The translations under genes were made by a program, and so were the position numbers. Below are positions 36,901 to 49,372 of a stretch of 64,000 nucleotides of DNA, piece after piece. Each line of letters starts with the position of its first letter. Positions within the stretch are counted from its first letter, which is position 1. The notes under the pieces were generated by a model, which was not told the DNA's origin, did not search any database, and saw only the letters and a program-made list of their open reading frames with translations. The stretch is from Oxytricha trifallax (lineage: Eukaryota > Ciliophora > Spirotrichea > Sporadotrichida > Oxytrichidae): positions 62,001 to 126,000 of the forward strand of contig ARYC01000070.1 in NCBI GenBank assembly GCA_000711775.1, in the 5' to 3' direction.

Positions 36901-37050
36901 TTGTTTTTACTTTATACAAATTAGGATTAATTATATGAGTATTATTAATTAATAATATATAAAATACCCTATGACAAAAATTTAAAGCAAGATTGAAATT
37001 ATTTTAATATAAGATATTTTTAGAATAAATGAACATGGAATAATTCTATT
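33970..37050. other. AT-rich DNA, with one tRNA-like patch
   Basis: About 3 kb of AT-rich filler. One plus frame from about 35502 (MTNEQIYMAEKQKQ...) looked protein-like only if every TGA is read through, so I do not call it. See 34482-34550 for a tRNA-like patch. Confidence 0.35.
34482..34550 (+). other. Degenerate tRNA-like sequence
   Basis: TTTAATTGGTAATG resembles a D-arm/A box, and GTG-TTCAAATCCCAC looks like a T-arm that lost two G residues (expected GTGGGTTCAAATCCCAC). The acceptor ends do not pair. I regard it as a decayed tRNA or the head of a SINE; the following 60 bases are GC-richer. Confidence 0.3.
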
Positions 37051-37059
37051 CTAAAAAGC

Positions 37060-38790
37060 ATGATCAGCCAGCAAGCACACATGAAGATTGTTGAGAAGAT
37101 GCAAGTGGAAGAAGATTAGGGAGATTCATCCATTTCTGCAAATCTTATAAGGTAGAATAATTTCTATTGTGTTACTTTAATGTAGGATTATTTACTGGTA
37201 ATACTGTCCTTGTGGATTTACAGACACAAGAGTTATATTATATCACTTTAAATACAGCTAGTACACTGGTTGTAAAGTATTGGTATTGCTTTGGTACCAT
37301 AAATGAAGGGATAATTTAAACACTTGTAGCTGTGTATCCTCCCTTATTACACTAATTGGTAAAATGATATTGACGTATCATGCAAGAATCTAACTTATAA
37401 AAGAGGAGGTGGAAAACTACTTGGCTGTTCAGCTGATGAAGAAGAGCAAGCTTAGCTACACTTAATTTAAAGCAAGATATAGTTTTGTAGACTTAGTTCT
37501 CTGGGAATAATACTAAGGAACTATGCAAGAATGCGGAGCTCTTTGTACTATTGGCTCATATGATAGCGTTGATAAAGTAAAGAATAAAGTGATTAATGCT
37601 GCTAACGCTACTGTGGATTCTGCAATTACAGCTGTTACCAACAGTAAAGTTAATATCGTTTAGAGCATTGATAAAGTTTAAAATAAGTCAAATATATCTG
37701 GCTAATTCAGTAAATTCAATGATATAGTTCACTGATTCTATAGTTTTAACTACTAATGTAAGCATCGTAAGAGAGATGACAAACAAGAACACTTACATAT
37801 TTGAGATTTTCTATTTAGCTCACCAGCTTGGAGTAGTGGTCCAAAAGATTCATCGACCTTCCTTAAATGACTAAAACTGATATCATAAGGAGTCCTCTCA
37901 ATACCAGAAGAAATTGGGGTCATATTGTAAAATCATCGAATCAATGATTGAGATGACTCAACTGTGGGCTCAAGGTGTTCATCAATATTTTGCTTTAAAA
38001 TATCTTAGCTTGCAGGAAGTGATTCTGAAAATTCTTGTCTGATTTTGAAACCCATGTTTGACCAATTTATGCCAAATCGTATTTCTCATTTAACTCTGTT
38101 GGAGAATACTCCTCTGTGAGGTAGACTAGAAGCTAATGTGTATTTTACATGGCTCTCGATTTAATATACTTGCCTAAATGTTTAATTCACCCACTATTGA
38201 AAAAATAAATTTCGAAGTTTTGCAAGCATTTAGTATTAAAATTTTAATAGATTAATTAAAGCCTAAATTTAAGAATAAACCAATTTTTATAGACGATTAA
38301 AAAGATAATTACTAAGTTTATCAACTACACTACTTTGATTGCTAATAGCAAAGTGAAGACACAATTTAAATCAATACACCTAACAAGGCTTAAATTAGTT
38401 GAGGATTCCATGCTTGCACTTTTGTTTGAAATATCAATCAGTAATAAGCTTATTTTCCTCTATATCATTCCCAATAATGGCAAATTTGAGATTAGCAAGG
38501 TGATAGGCATGTAGCAATAGTATTGAGTGCTGTATTTCCAGGTTTCTATATTGAAATATATATTGCAAGGGATCTACCAAATACAATCAGCACAGCTCCT
38601 ATCAGCTCAATCTAATTTTAAATTCAAAGTTAGAGTACATGGCTACTTGATCACTCTTTGAGTAAATTGCTTAAAATTCTTCAGACGGGCTATTGTAGAC
38701 TTCTAACCTTTCTCATCCCATTCCTATTTGTAAGCATAGTCTATTCCATATTTTTATCATCCATTTATGCGTTTCTTCAAATAGGGTTTC
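37060..38790 (+). pseudogene. Decayed Cys-rich secreted/membrane protein gene
   Basis: From ATG 37060 one frame is free of TGA to about 37557 and includes NWQNDIDVSCKNLTYKRGGG and LLGCSADEEEQA. The neighbouring frame then carries GTMQECGALCTIGSYDSVDK and NAANATVDSAITAVTNSKVN. The pattern matches a known protist/bacterial repeat style (CP-x-G-Y-x-x-x-G-x-C-x-x-x-C-x-x-G-Y-x-x-V-G-P-x-C-W) in which several Cys have become Ser, Phe or Leu, a sign of decay. Further islands at 37740-37880 (VSIVREMTNKNTYIFEIFYL) and 38500-38790 (HVAIVLSAVFPGFYIEIYIA, then a hydrophobic tail) suggest one ancestral gene of about 550 codons with many frameshifts. Confidence 0.5.
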
Positions 38791-38799
38791 ACTTTTTAT

Positions 38800-39527
38800 G
38801 ATTTAATTCTAACTTTATCATATGCATCAATTATGTATTATCAGTATAAATTCTAAACGTTATTTGTATAAGACTCATATTCTTATTTGGCCATTACAAT
38901 TATTTAATTTTGATTAAAATTAACGATTGAAAAAAAAAATTCTTTTTAATTTTATAAAAGTCTGCATTTCACTTATTTTGTTAAATTTGATAATTTATAG
39001 TTAATTGGTATAAAGTTAAATTATTTTATAAGCAATAAATATAAGAAACTTATAGCAAAAAAAAAATATAATTAGACATTTATATATGAGTTATTTTTTT
39101 ATCATGTTTGGAAAATATCTCTAAATAAGTTATTTTAATATAGCCAATTTCATCCTCAAAGCAATAGTTAGTTTTTGTTTATTCATGCTAATTTTTAGCA
39201 TTTTAATCACTTATAATAAAAATATAAATTGATTTAAACTATTGAAATTATTTAAAACTGTAGTATAAAGAGTATTTTATAATAATTTTTATCATATTAA
39301 AATAGCATAAATTGTGGAATTCAGAAGAAAGTATATCTATATAAATATAAAGCAAATAATTAATAATAAAAAAAGCATAATAAAGGACTAAATTTCGAAA
39401 ACATTAGGATTTTTATCTTAATGGTTTTATTAATCTGTAAAAGAAGATGTGATAAATTGAGTGTTTGAAAAAAAACATTCAAAGATATTAGAAATATTGA
39501 TAAAATATAAAACAATCGTAAAATATA
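38800..39527. other. AT-rich DNA, no gene seen
   Basis: About 730 bases of AT-rich filler up to the target duplication of the next retroposon. Confidence 0.4.
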
Positions 39528-41154
39528 TAATTTAAAAATCAAAATATTATTAAAATTAGATAGAAACTTGCTCTGGGGTCAGATGTAACGAACCTTTACC
39601 AAGTCTATCAAGAGCTTTCTCCCCTAACTAGCCCATAAGGACTAGAAGAGGGAACGCTGCCAGGCAACTAGCAGCGAATCTTCTGATGAACAGATGATCA
39701 TCGAAGATAGCCAAAACATATATATCTACAGGAAAAAGCTAGTAGAATCAGACTAAGACTCTAATCAAGACATGGACGACAGGTTTTACTACTAAATACC
39801 TAACAAACAAAAGTTCCACAACCTGAGCCACACACTAGACCTTTGCTAGAAGATTATACAACCTCACCCCAACAAACTTAGCCACAAACAAATCATGATT
39901 GAAGACGAACAAGTCAGGAATCAATACATGGATTTAAGCCTGTTTGCCAGAAATTTCCTTGCTAACACCAACAAACACACTCTTAACACACCATCATCAG
40001 AAGAAGATTGGACTTCTGATGATGAAGAAGAAGAGGAAGATGAGGAAGAAGCTTACCTAGCCTCTGAAAGAGAATAACTATACTACTAGAAAAGATACTA
40101 CCTCAAACTCTAACAATCCTAAAAGAAGAATATGAAAAAAGCTTCTAAACGCAACACCCAGAGACCCCTATACCAAAACCCCATCGTATAAAGGGATAGA
40201 GAAGAAATTAACGAGTCTTTTTAAGGACCACCCAACTACTAAGACATCACAGTGCAACAAGCACAATAATATAAACCTCAGTTTTTCAACTCTAGTAAGT
40301 TTGGACCTCAAAAAGAGAGTACCCAAACAAATTTTATTTACCAAAATTCAGCTAAACACATAGTGCCGAACTACCTAACTAAGATATTAGAGGAATCAAT
40401 CCAACTGACCTCTAAGATATGCGGAGAATCACCCAAAAACTCTACCTAGGTAATACCAAAGGTACTACATACCGTACCAAAACCAAAGGTACTAAATAGG
40501 GAACTGGACACCGGAAATCTCATCAGAACAGAAACTGCTCAGAATCTGATCTTAGATTCAATAGATGATATAAACCTTATACATATACTAATTTATAGAG
40601 GGATTAAACCGGATATTTTGCTAGAATCAACAAGAGTTTAATAAATACTTTCCGAAAGTGCCATGTTCAAAACAATGGAACATGACATAAGATACAAACT
40701 ACTTTAGAAACTTATTAACTCCAAAAATAGTAATTAAGACCCAAAGTTCGGAGAATGGGAAATCTAATTACTTAACTAATTAAGTTCCATATACTAAGGA
40801 GAACTTTAACTAAGAAGCATTTAAGAGAGAGCACTTCTCTCCAACGATATTAACAGTTCTTAAGAAAAATTCAACGTTGGAATATCTCTTCTACCAAACA
40901 ATCAGCCAACATTCCAAGTCAAAAAAAGACAGAGAAAAGAAAAGAGAAAGAAAAAGAAATGGCTACAGAAGATGACAGAGAAGAACAAGAAAAATATTAA
41001 GAATTTTCAGTGAATAGTTAATGCTCAAATTAACTTATAACACTTGAACTTATAAAAGGGCTTGTCCCTTACATATATAAAAACATATACCAGATAGGGG
41101 GTCCTCAGAGACCTCAATGTGATCATATTATTATTATTATTAATTTAAAAATCA
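39528..41154 (+). mobile_element. (ATT)n-tailed retroposon, copy C, full length
   Basis: Bounded by a perfect 14-bp direct repeat TAATTTAAAAATCA at 39528-39541 and 41141-41154. The 5' region has AACTTGCTCTGGGGTC (39565-39580), matched by AACTTGTTTGGGGTC in the copy at 49.4 kb, which suggests this is the true 5' end. The 3' end has the hairpin AAGGGCTTGTCCCTT (about 41056-41070), a GGGGGTCC...AGACCTC block and an (ATT)n tail. One intact ORF fills it. The perfect duplication and intact ORF mean a recent insertion. No reverse transcriptase is encoded, so a partner LINE must have moved it. Confidence 0.85.
39583..41013 (+). CDS. Intact 476-residue retroposon protein, unknown family
   Basis: Uninterrupted from ATG 39583 to TGA 41011-41013 when TAA/TAG are Gln: 477 codons including the stop, none TGA internally, many TAA/TAG. 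The ATG lies just after the conserved 5' motif. Layout: hydrophilic N-part (MQRTFTKSIKSFLPQLAHKD), an acidic stretch near residues 145-165 (EEDWTSDDEEEEEDEEEAY), a Gln/Asn-rich middle, a helical region (LLESTRVQQILSESAMFKTM), then a strongly basic tail (KKRQRKEKRKKKKW) 45-30 residues from the end. No zinc knuckle, RT, endonuclease or protease motif is seen. The acidic-then-basic plan resembles nucleic-acid-binding or chaperone proteins; an ORF1-like role is inference. The stop is followed within 50 bases by the 3' hairpin. Confidence 0.85.
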
Positions 41155-41935
41155 CACAAAAAAATTGAAATAAAATACACTTTTGTAGATTAAATCTTAA
41201 TAAATAGAGGTATATATTTTAAAAAAATTAGTGTATTTTAGAAAACTATGGAAATTTATGCTATTATATGAGTAATATGCACAAAAATGATTATATTCAC
41301 TTAGACTTATCAAAATCATTTATTTTATAGCTCATGCTTGAGTTTAGATTATAGCTTTTCATATATCTATTTTAACTTTAAAATATGAAAATCATGCAAT
41401 CTTTTTTTAGCGCACACTATGAGCACCTCAACTCTAAAAATAATTTGAATTATTCTAAAAATATCATTAATAACATATGTTATTTGTGAAATTTGGGTTT
41501 TTATGTTTAAAATTTCAAATAAAATTCCTTACTATTAATATTTACCGGTGATAGTTATCATGTAATCAGAGCAGAGCCATGAATTGAGAGATTATTTAAA
41601 ACCATTTTAATTATATTCTTGATATAACTAAATATATTTCAGTTGCTAATTAATTTAAACAGTTTTTTAATTTGAAATGTTTATTATCAATGATAAAGAT
41701 ATAATAGGTATAAAATTTTATTACTATATTTATATATATAAATATCTGATAAAGATTACATTTCTCTTATACGAGAGAAGTTATCTTATAATTGTTGAAA
41801 ATATAATCTGATACAAAAAATGAGTAAATTATAATCACAAATAACCTTGTTTAAAAACTTTTACCACATTTGCTGTTCATTCATACAAAAGATTGTAAAG
41901 CCAATTGTTTACTTATAATATATATTGATGTATGG
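41155..41935. other. AT-rich DNA, no gene seen
   Basis: About 780 bases of AT-rich DNA after the retroposon tail. Nothing supported. Confidence 0.4.
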
Positions 41936-42430
41936 GCTGTATTCATTTTGCTAGTGAGCTCCTCTATATAAGTTATTACCAGAGTAATGCTAAGTAGGAA
42001 GTCAGTTATGCACCAAAACTCAATCCAAACAGTCATGCTCCTTACTCATGTCACATCAATGCCATTTTTAATAAGTTTGGAACACTTTCTTTTCATTGCC
42101 ATTAAGATCTTCTTGAGGAACCATAGCTAGCAAATATTTGAAGTCTAATCTAACTCTCAGTACTTTGTCTTCAATTATAAACATGCTTATACAGAAAATA
42201 TAGGCATTTTTCAATTTTGAGTATTGCAAAATGTTCCCTCAGTGAATGATTCAAATTAAGCCGTAGTCAGGGTATCGTTATCATAAGCCAAAGAAAATGA
42301 GAGGAAAGGAAATTATAAGCCGAAGAGAGTCTTAATAACCTAGATAACGAAATAAAATCTAACATGTTAATTAAGAAGCAAGATTAAAAATTTACACATG
42401 AATACAAATCTAATTATATTTCAATATATT
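41936..42430 (+). pseudogene. Coding-like island, unknown product
   Basis: From ATG 41936 a plus frame is free of TGA for about 65 codons (MGCIHFASELLYISYYQSNA, then HAPYSCHINAIFNKFGTLSF) and then stops. A second charged stretch in another frame follows near 42310-42420 (AEESLNNLDNEIKSNMLIKK). Raised GC supports coding origin. It could be part of one gene with the island at 42805. No family recognised. Confidence 0.3.
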
Positions 42431-42804
42431 AATAATCTTTAGGCTTGTTAGTTACTATAATTATTTAGTAATTCAATCAAGTTGTGCAAATTTGATTTTA
42501 TACTTATTATACTTAGTTTAAGACTATAATTTTTAATTAAATATTAAGTTAGTTTTTCTAAATTCCAAATCTTGATTTTTTATTGAAATTTTGAGTTTTA
42601 TCCTTTTACTCACCACTATATATCTTTGCTTAAACACATTTGCACATTATTTTTAATACTTAGGATAATTTAAATGATAATATCCTAAAATTAAAATTGG
42701 TTATACTCTAAAAACATTTGCTTTTTCAGAGATAAACCTATAATGTATTATTTTTGGAGAATAAGTGAATTTTTAAATTAATGTGCATCTGTATTTTAAC
42801 ATAT

Positions 42805-43045
42805 ATGATAAATGCATTTAAGAATGTGGATGCCGATAAATATTACTATTTTAGAGCAATTTCACATGGCATTATCTCAAGTTCTACATTATGAAATATA
42901 GCAAGACATTCTGAGTATCCGCACAGCTGTGCTGAATTATCTGCAAATATTGCCCAAGTCGAATCACATTTGTCTTAATCCCCCAATTCCATGGGCAAAC
43001 CTCTCTTGGCTTTTAATGCCCTATTTTTAATAAATTCTTATTTAT
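42805..43045 (+). pseudogene. Coding-like island with one TGA
   Basis: ATG 42805 opens MINAFKNVDADKYYYFRAIS, reaches a TGA after about 29 codons and continues in frame as RHSEYPHSCAELSANIAQVE and SQSPNSMGKPLLAFN before an (AT)n patch near 43045. Locally GC-rich. No family recognised. Confidence 0.35.
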
Positions 43046-43505
43046 ATATATATATAATAAATACAAAATTTGACTTTAATTTACACAATTTATGAAATTA
43101 ATAATTTATCACTAATTAGAATTCTCTATGGAGAAATTAAACTAATCCTAATATATTTAATTTTCTATTAAAAATTATGGCAGATCAAGGAATTCAATGA
43201 TAATAAATGTTGCTTCAAGATCTTAAAACTCTAAGACTATTATTGATTAAGTTCTTGTTAGAATATTTGTGGGAAAATCTCTTAAAACAAAAATCATCAA
43301 GGTTCTGATCTCTAAGATATCTCATAATCAATAAATATACTGTTAGATCAACAGTTAACACTATATAATTAGGGGGATGGGCATTAGATGCCTAGGTCTA
43401 ATTAGTAAGTTATATTCGATTCAATTATTAACTACAAGTACACTGCTGTCCACACAACATTTAGAGAAGTAATAATTTAATTTTTGTTAAATTTATTAGT
43501 GGTGT

Positions 43506-44006
43506 GTGGCGCATTTCCTCAGTTGGTGGAGTCTACACTCAAGAGAAATTAAGGAAATTCAAAAACAATCTCCTATTTTAGTTTTATTGGCAGGTCTACT
43601 AACTCTTTCAACAATTCTACTGTTAATATTAGGATGCATTGAGATCCAAAGCAAGTTCTTGAACATTACTGCATATGCAAAGTTTATGATATATTTTTAA
43701 AGAGTGAATCAGTGGCACTAACAAAAAACATAAGTTTCAAAAATGATATTTTTTTATAGGGCATGCATGGGAAAATGGTAGTTACACAAGGCGAAGTTCT
43801 CACAAGAGGCTGTAACGACAAGGTAAAAGTAGCAATAGGATGACAAGAACAAACTACAAGACAAGGCATTGGATGAGGTAAAATTGATTTTAAAGATTTT
43901 CATTTTCTATTGCTATAATATTCTATTGTTATTATTATTAATATAATTGTTGTAACTCTCTATATTTCTAAAATTATATGTTTATAAGTTCTATTCGTTG
44001 AAGTGA
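43506..44006 (+). CDS. Hypothetical single-pass membrane protein
   Basis: One frame is TGA-free over 166 codons to the TGA 44004-44006. It has a clear membrane segment, SPILVLLAGLLTLSTILLLI, about 25 residues in, followed by a charged, Gln/Lys-rich part (KAKFSQEAVTTRQKQQQDDK). The first codon shown is GTG; no ATG sits nearby, so the true start or a 5' exon is missing. The region 43510-43530 also resembles a tRNA A box (CCTCAGTTGGTGGAG), which I consider coincidence. Product unknown. Confidence 0.35.
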
Positions 44007-44447
44007 TAATGCACTTATTATTATATTGTGATGAAATAATTGGCATTATTAGACTAATTTCGCTTTGTTGCCCTAATAATTTATTTATACTTTTTATCTT
44101 TTATTAATATTTTAATCCAACCAACAATTAATTAATTAAACAAAAGAAAAAGGAAAAGTTTATTTATTAAATTTACTATTAAATATTTGAATAGCTAATC
44201 TTTTCTTTAAGCTTTTCCATTGTAATAATTAAAACCCCTACTCAATCCTGAGATTAACAGGCAAAACATACCATCTGGGTTATCTTTTTGACGTGCTTTG
44301 TATTCAATGCCTTTTATAAATCTTCATTCAATAAATATCTCCCTCCTTCCGCATGTTATAATCAACTTATTTTTGAAGTGTCGGTAAACATAATTGAATA
44401 ATTTTAATGTAATATATAATTATTATGGCTGTTTTATTGTTTGCATT

Positions 44448-45152
44448 ATGAGTAAATCCTGTCAAAACAAAATTGTAAGAAGCGACTTCTCATCTGCAGG
44501 TAAACTTAAACTCTAACCGATGTAGAAGTGATTATTTATTTCAGCAAAAGACTAGTTAGTGATTGAGGGAGTTGATAACTATCCTGGGGCACAAATTTGC
44601 ATCAAAATATCAATAAGCTGGTAATTTAATTTAATATCTATTTTAATGAGTAATTAATTAATAAAAATACTTTACTTTATGCTGAATGTTTTTGAATATC
44701 TGACGCATGAAGATAGAGATAGGCAACTCAGATGAGGTGTTCAAAAAGAAAGATATTGAAATAGCGCATTTGAATGAGAAGCAATGCCCAGTGACTCTAA
44801 TAAATCGAGAGAACAAAACGCAGACTACTGGTTAAAGCACTTAATCAAAAGCCAAAAATGAATTATTTTAGTTGAACAATTTAACGCTTAAACTTTGAAG
44901 GAAAATAAGGAACAAAATAAGAAAGAATACTATCTGTATGTTAGGACTAAGAAAGCAGACATAAAATGCAAGAGAAAAAGTCAGGTGAAATTAAGCAGAA
45001 ATGTTTAATTAAGGACAATGATCATAAGTAGTAATTGAAGTCTGTAACAAAAAATTAAAATAGAATCAGTTGAGAATGAACAGCATTTAGTGAGAATTGT
45101 TTCAATATAAGAAATATACGATTGGTTAGAGAGCATTTTCAAGGTGTGTTGA
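44448..45152 (+). pseudogene. Intron-containing small gene, broken, unknown
   Basis: ATG 44448 starts MSKSCQNKIVRSDFSSA. A 45-nt GT...AG intron (44500-44544) then joins in frame to KDQLVIEGVDNYPGAQICIK. A second GTAA donor follows at 44621, but no acceptor restores the frame of the next coding block at 44707 (MKIEIGNSDEVFKKKDIEIA, NEKQCPVTLINRENKTQTTG). Frameshifts lie near 44885 and 45055 before the end EIYDWLESIFKVC, TGA 45150-45152. Possible germline-limited gene or decayed gene. No family recognised. Confidence 0.4.
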
Positions 45153-45159
45153 TTATAAT

Positions 45160-48002
45160 TCCTAGAAGAAACTGATCAATTGGTTATAATATATAAATAT
45201 ACTTGATAAATATAGCTCAAGTTGTGAACATATTAATACCATTAAATAATAATCATCAAAGTTCGTGATTAAGATCTAATTTAAATAAACTTATAGTCAT
45301 ACTTAGATTTCAATAATTTCTACATTGAACTTTAGTTGATTACCAAAACGCTTAACAAATATAAATTATTGAATATTTCATTTTCCAACCTTGATATAGC
45401 AATCTTCTATGAATTATTAGTCCAGTTAAGGCGATATTATGAAGAGTGAAAGCTTTATTAAGTATTTTAAATACTACTTGTCTATTTATTATCATTTTGA
45501 GAAAAAATTTACAGCAACTGGTAATGAGGGTATTTTATGGTATTAGTAAAGTCAACAATCTATTAATTCTTAGCTTCTTAATATATATTTATAATCATAT
45601 ATATTATTAGAAGAATTCTTGAAATATCAAATATATTTCTATCATCTTAAACCGCTAAGTATTAACCACTTCTACTAACCTAGAGAAGGCTGCAATAAAT
45701 ATAACAGCATTGAAAAAGTAAATAAAAATAAAAATTTGATATGATTCTTGAGATTATAATTCAAACTGTTTATTTGCAATAAAATGAATAATCACCTTAA
45801 TCTATTGTTAATTAAAACCAAGCGCTTTATTAAGTATATTTTGCTAGCAATGAAATAAAAATAATTATTGTATTTATCTGCAACATATATCTATATTATT
45901 AACTCTTAGTTAAATTATTGAAATTAAATAAAAAATAATATATTAGGAGAAGTTATAAATTGATAAATTATCTGTATCTGTAAATTTCATAGAAGGAAGT
46001 AAATTATGTTTCCAGGGAATGCTTTAAAAAGATTTGAATTACATGAAAACATAGTCATATAGTATATATATATAATAACTCTTCATTGAAATATTTTCAA
46101 ATTATTATGGATTTAGATTTAAATTATTTTAATAAATATCTATAAAAAAATATATATGATTTTTGTTAAAATTTGAAGGTTCGCCAATTTTAGAAAGACA
46201 AATAAATAATAAAGTTAAAATACTAGTAATTTATCCTCATGAATTATTAAACTATATATAGGAAAATCACTCTGTTTGAACTTCTTTTGTTTGTTATACT
46301 TTATTGTAGACGATATTATTGATCATAATTTTTTAGAATTTAAAGTTATATGAAATGTTAAATTAACTGAATATAATTCAAGAAAGCTAAATTAAAACTA
46401 AAATAGATAAATAAATTAAAAACTTAAAGATAAGACACTCTTATAACATAGCATTTTTGCCTTATTCTCATGAAATCAGTAAGTAATTTCTAATTTTTCT
46501 ATTATAAATACACTTATTCAAATCTTAAGGATTATTTTCACGAGTTAATTTCAACTATTTATTAACATTTCTAATATTAACTGCTATGAAGAATTTTTCG
46601 TAAATTTTGAAGAGAAAATAAATAAAAACTCGAATGGCTAATAAATAATTTCAATAACTATACAATGTTGTCTTTACAGAATCATAAATGATTTTGACAA
46701 ATTTAAAATCATATAAAATATTAAGTTACTTTATATATAATTCAATGTTCAAAAATATGATAATTCAGTTTTATCACGTTTTTATTTCATTTTTTAATAG
46801 ATATGATATAATTTAATCTATAATATATAAATTTATGCTTTTTTTTAATTTGTATTATAATAATTTCCTAATCTTTAGTATTTTATCAATATTAGATAGT
46901 ACCTAGAAACTTCATGAATCTTAATTGTATTTTCTATTTAAAAATGAGATCATCTCTTAAAAATATTGCATTTTTTCAATTATTTGCCTTCATAAACCTA
47001 ATATAAACTCTTTTTTTCTCCATTTGATAATATCCAAACACTTGCCTATTTTAAAAATGTCTTTTTATATAGAAAAATAAGTTGCAAAAGTAAAAAACGT
47101 TATTAAATTTCCTTAGATTCAATCAGATACTATCATTTAAAACTTATAATTCAAGTAATACAGATCTTACACATCCTAATAAACTAACGTAAGAATGTTA
47201 AAAAGACCCAAAATAAGATAAATTATTCATTTATTTCAAAATTTAACATTTCATTAATTAAATAATATTGAATTAAGGAACAAATTCTAAGCAAATTAAC
47301 TAATAAAGTCACATTAATTCAATATAACAAATATTTTAACTTATAATTTAGCATTTAGTAGCTATTATTTGACTATTTCAATGTCTTTTGATTTGAAATA
47401 TTTATGTAATATAAGGGGCTACAATTTGAATGGCCTATCAAACAATTCAAATAATCTAAATGTCTCAATTTGCCCTCCAAATGATTAACATCTGCAAAGA
47501 GATGTCAGTCTTAAAATCTTTATATTTTGTTATCTATCGACTATAAATACAATTGAATAAAGGGTCACAAAACAAAGACAATATGCAGATTTTTGTATTT
47601 ATAAATAATAATAATTTGTTCATGATAACAATTTATCACATTATAAGAAAGATTAACTTTTAGCTATAAACTTAAAGTTCTTTTAAAGGGAAATTTTCAT
47701 CATCTGCGTGTTTGTTCTTTTCTTAAACTTATCTTACTCTCTTATATTTATGTTTTTGGAATCATATACGCTTCATTGCTAATATATTTGATTGCGACAT
47801 CAAAATATTATTCTTGAATTGAACTTAATTTTTTTCAACATTAATGCCTTTTTGTATAAAAGTAATTCCAATTTAGCTATAATGAAGGATATAATACAAT
47901 TGGTGAAAACCATTTGCTACTATTTTTTATATAATCTCCATGATTGTTATAAAAATTACTATTTTCAAGGCTTTAAAATATATTTATTAATATATTAGAT
48001 AT
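45160..48002. other. AT-rich DNA, no gene seen
   Basis: About 2.8 kb of very AT-rich sequence with many homopolymers. The open frame at 47792-47998 has only AT-driven composition and is not called. Confidence 0.45.
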
Positions 48003-49088
48003 ATTGTAGAAATACATTTGAATTTGGTAAAATAATTATAATTAAATTAAATTAAATTTATTTCGTGGCAGTTAAAGTTGGCCGATTTGAACGATCTTGG
48101 GCTCATTCGATAGAGAATTCAAAATTAGCATGACTTTACTATTGGCGGTACTATTTTATCACATCGAGGGAGCGAGATAACTTCACTTTAATGTGAGGGG
48201 TATAATTTAATGAATTTAGATAAATTTAATTATAGTGAAGGGCTATGGGATCAAACACGCCCCCCATAATGTATATTTTTCTTTTTGTAGTCTAATAAAC
48301 TTTTTAACGCTGAGTAATAGTAGCTAATAAACTATGCGTGTGCGATCAATAGTTTTCGAGATATGGCCCCAATTAAGTTCACATTTTATATATAAAATTA
48401 TAGTTAAAATTTTTAAAATATTCCCAATTTTTCATAAAATCTAATTTTTCCTTAAAATATCAATTTAGAGAATTTAATGAAAATTTAAAGAATTTATTTA
48501 TTTATAAAAATAATATCATAATAAATTTATATTACATTCTTGAAATAAAATTAAAGTCCAAATAATTTATTATGATATTATTTTTATAAATAAATAAATT
48601 CTTTAAATTTTCATTAAATTCTCTAAATTGATATTTTAAGGAAAAATTAGATTTTATGAAAAATTGGGAATATTTTAAAAATTTTTACTATAATTTTATA
48701 TATAAAATGTGAACTTAATTGGGGCCATATCTCGAAAACTATTGATCGCACACTCATAGTTTATTAGCTACTATTACTCAGCGTTAAAAAGTTTATTAGA
48801 CTACAAAAAGAAAAATATACATTATGGGGGGCGTGTTTGATCCCATAGCCCTTCACTATAATTAAATTTATCTAAATTCATTAAATTATACCCCTCACAT
48901 TAAAGTGAAGTTATCTCGCTCCCTCGATGTGATAAAATAGTACCGCCAATAGTAAAGTCATGCTAATTTTGAATTCTCTATCGAATGAGCCCAAGATCGT
49001 TCAAATCGGCCAACTTTAACTGCCACGAAATAAATTTAATTTAATTTAATTATAATTATTTTACCAAATTCAAATGTATTTCTACAAT
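48003..49088. repeat. 1,086-bp giant palindrome (composite foldback)
   Basis: Starts ATTGTAGAAATAC and ends with its complement; the two halves are nearly identical to a small centre near 48545. The outer arms share TAGAGAATTCAAAATTAG and GACTTTACTATTGGCGGTAC with the MITE at 19316, so it belongs to that family. The inner arms (about 48240-48480) share a 100-base block, including TTTTTGTAGTCT and AGTAATAGTAGC, with the palindrome at 59824. It thus combines sequence of two palindrome families. No ORF. Confidence 0.9.
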
Positions 49089-49372
49089 ACTATAAAAATA
49101 ATCTATGATCAATTATTATATAGGAAATATCAGGGTGTCCACATTAATTCTTATTTAATTTTTAATTTTTTAATAGATTTGCAACAATTTTATATATCTT
49201 TTAATCATAAATATATAATTATTATTTTGTGTCATTTAATTTGGAATTTAATTGCAGATGTATATTAAATTAAATTAAATGAAACTATAAATGCTATAAT
49301 TGGAATTAATCAGAAACAATATTATTTTTGTTTATTTATTATTTATAATGTAATTTTAAAAAATTGCAATTA

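Noticed and set aside
43508..43580. tRNA gene
   Set aside because: An A-box-like CTCAGTTGGTGGAG is present, but no B box, anticodon arm or acceptor pairing follows.
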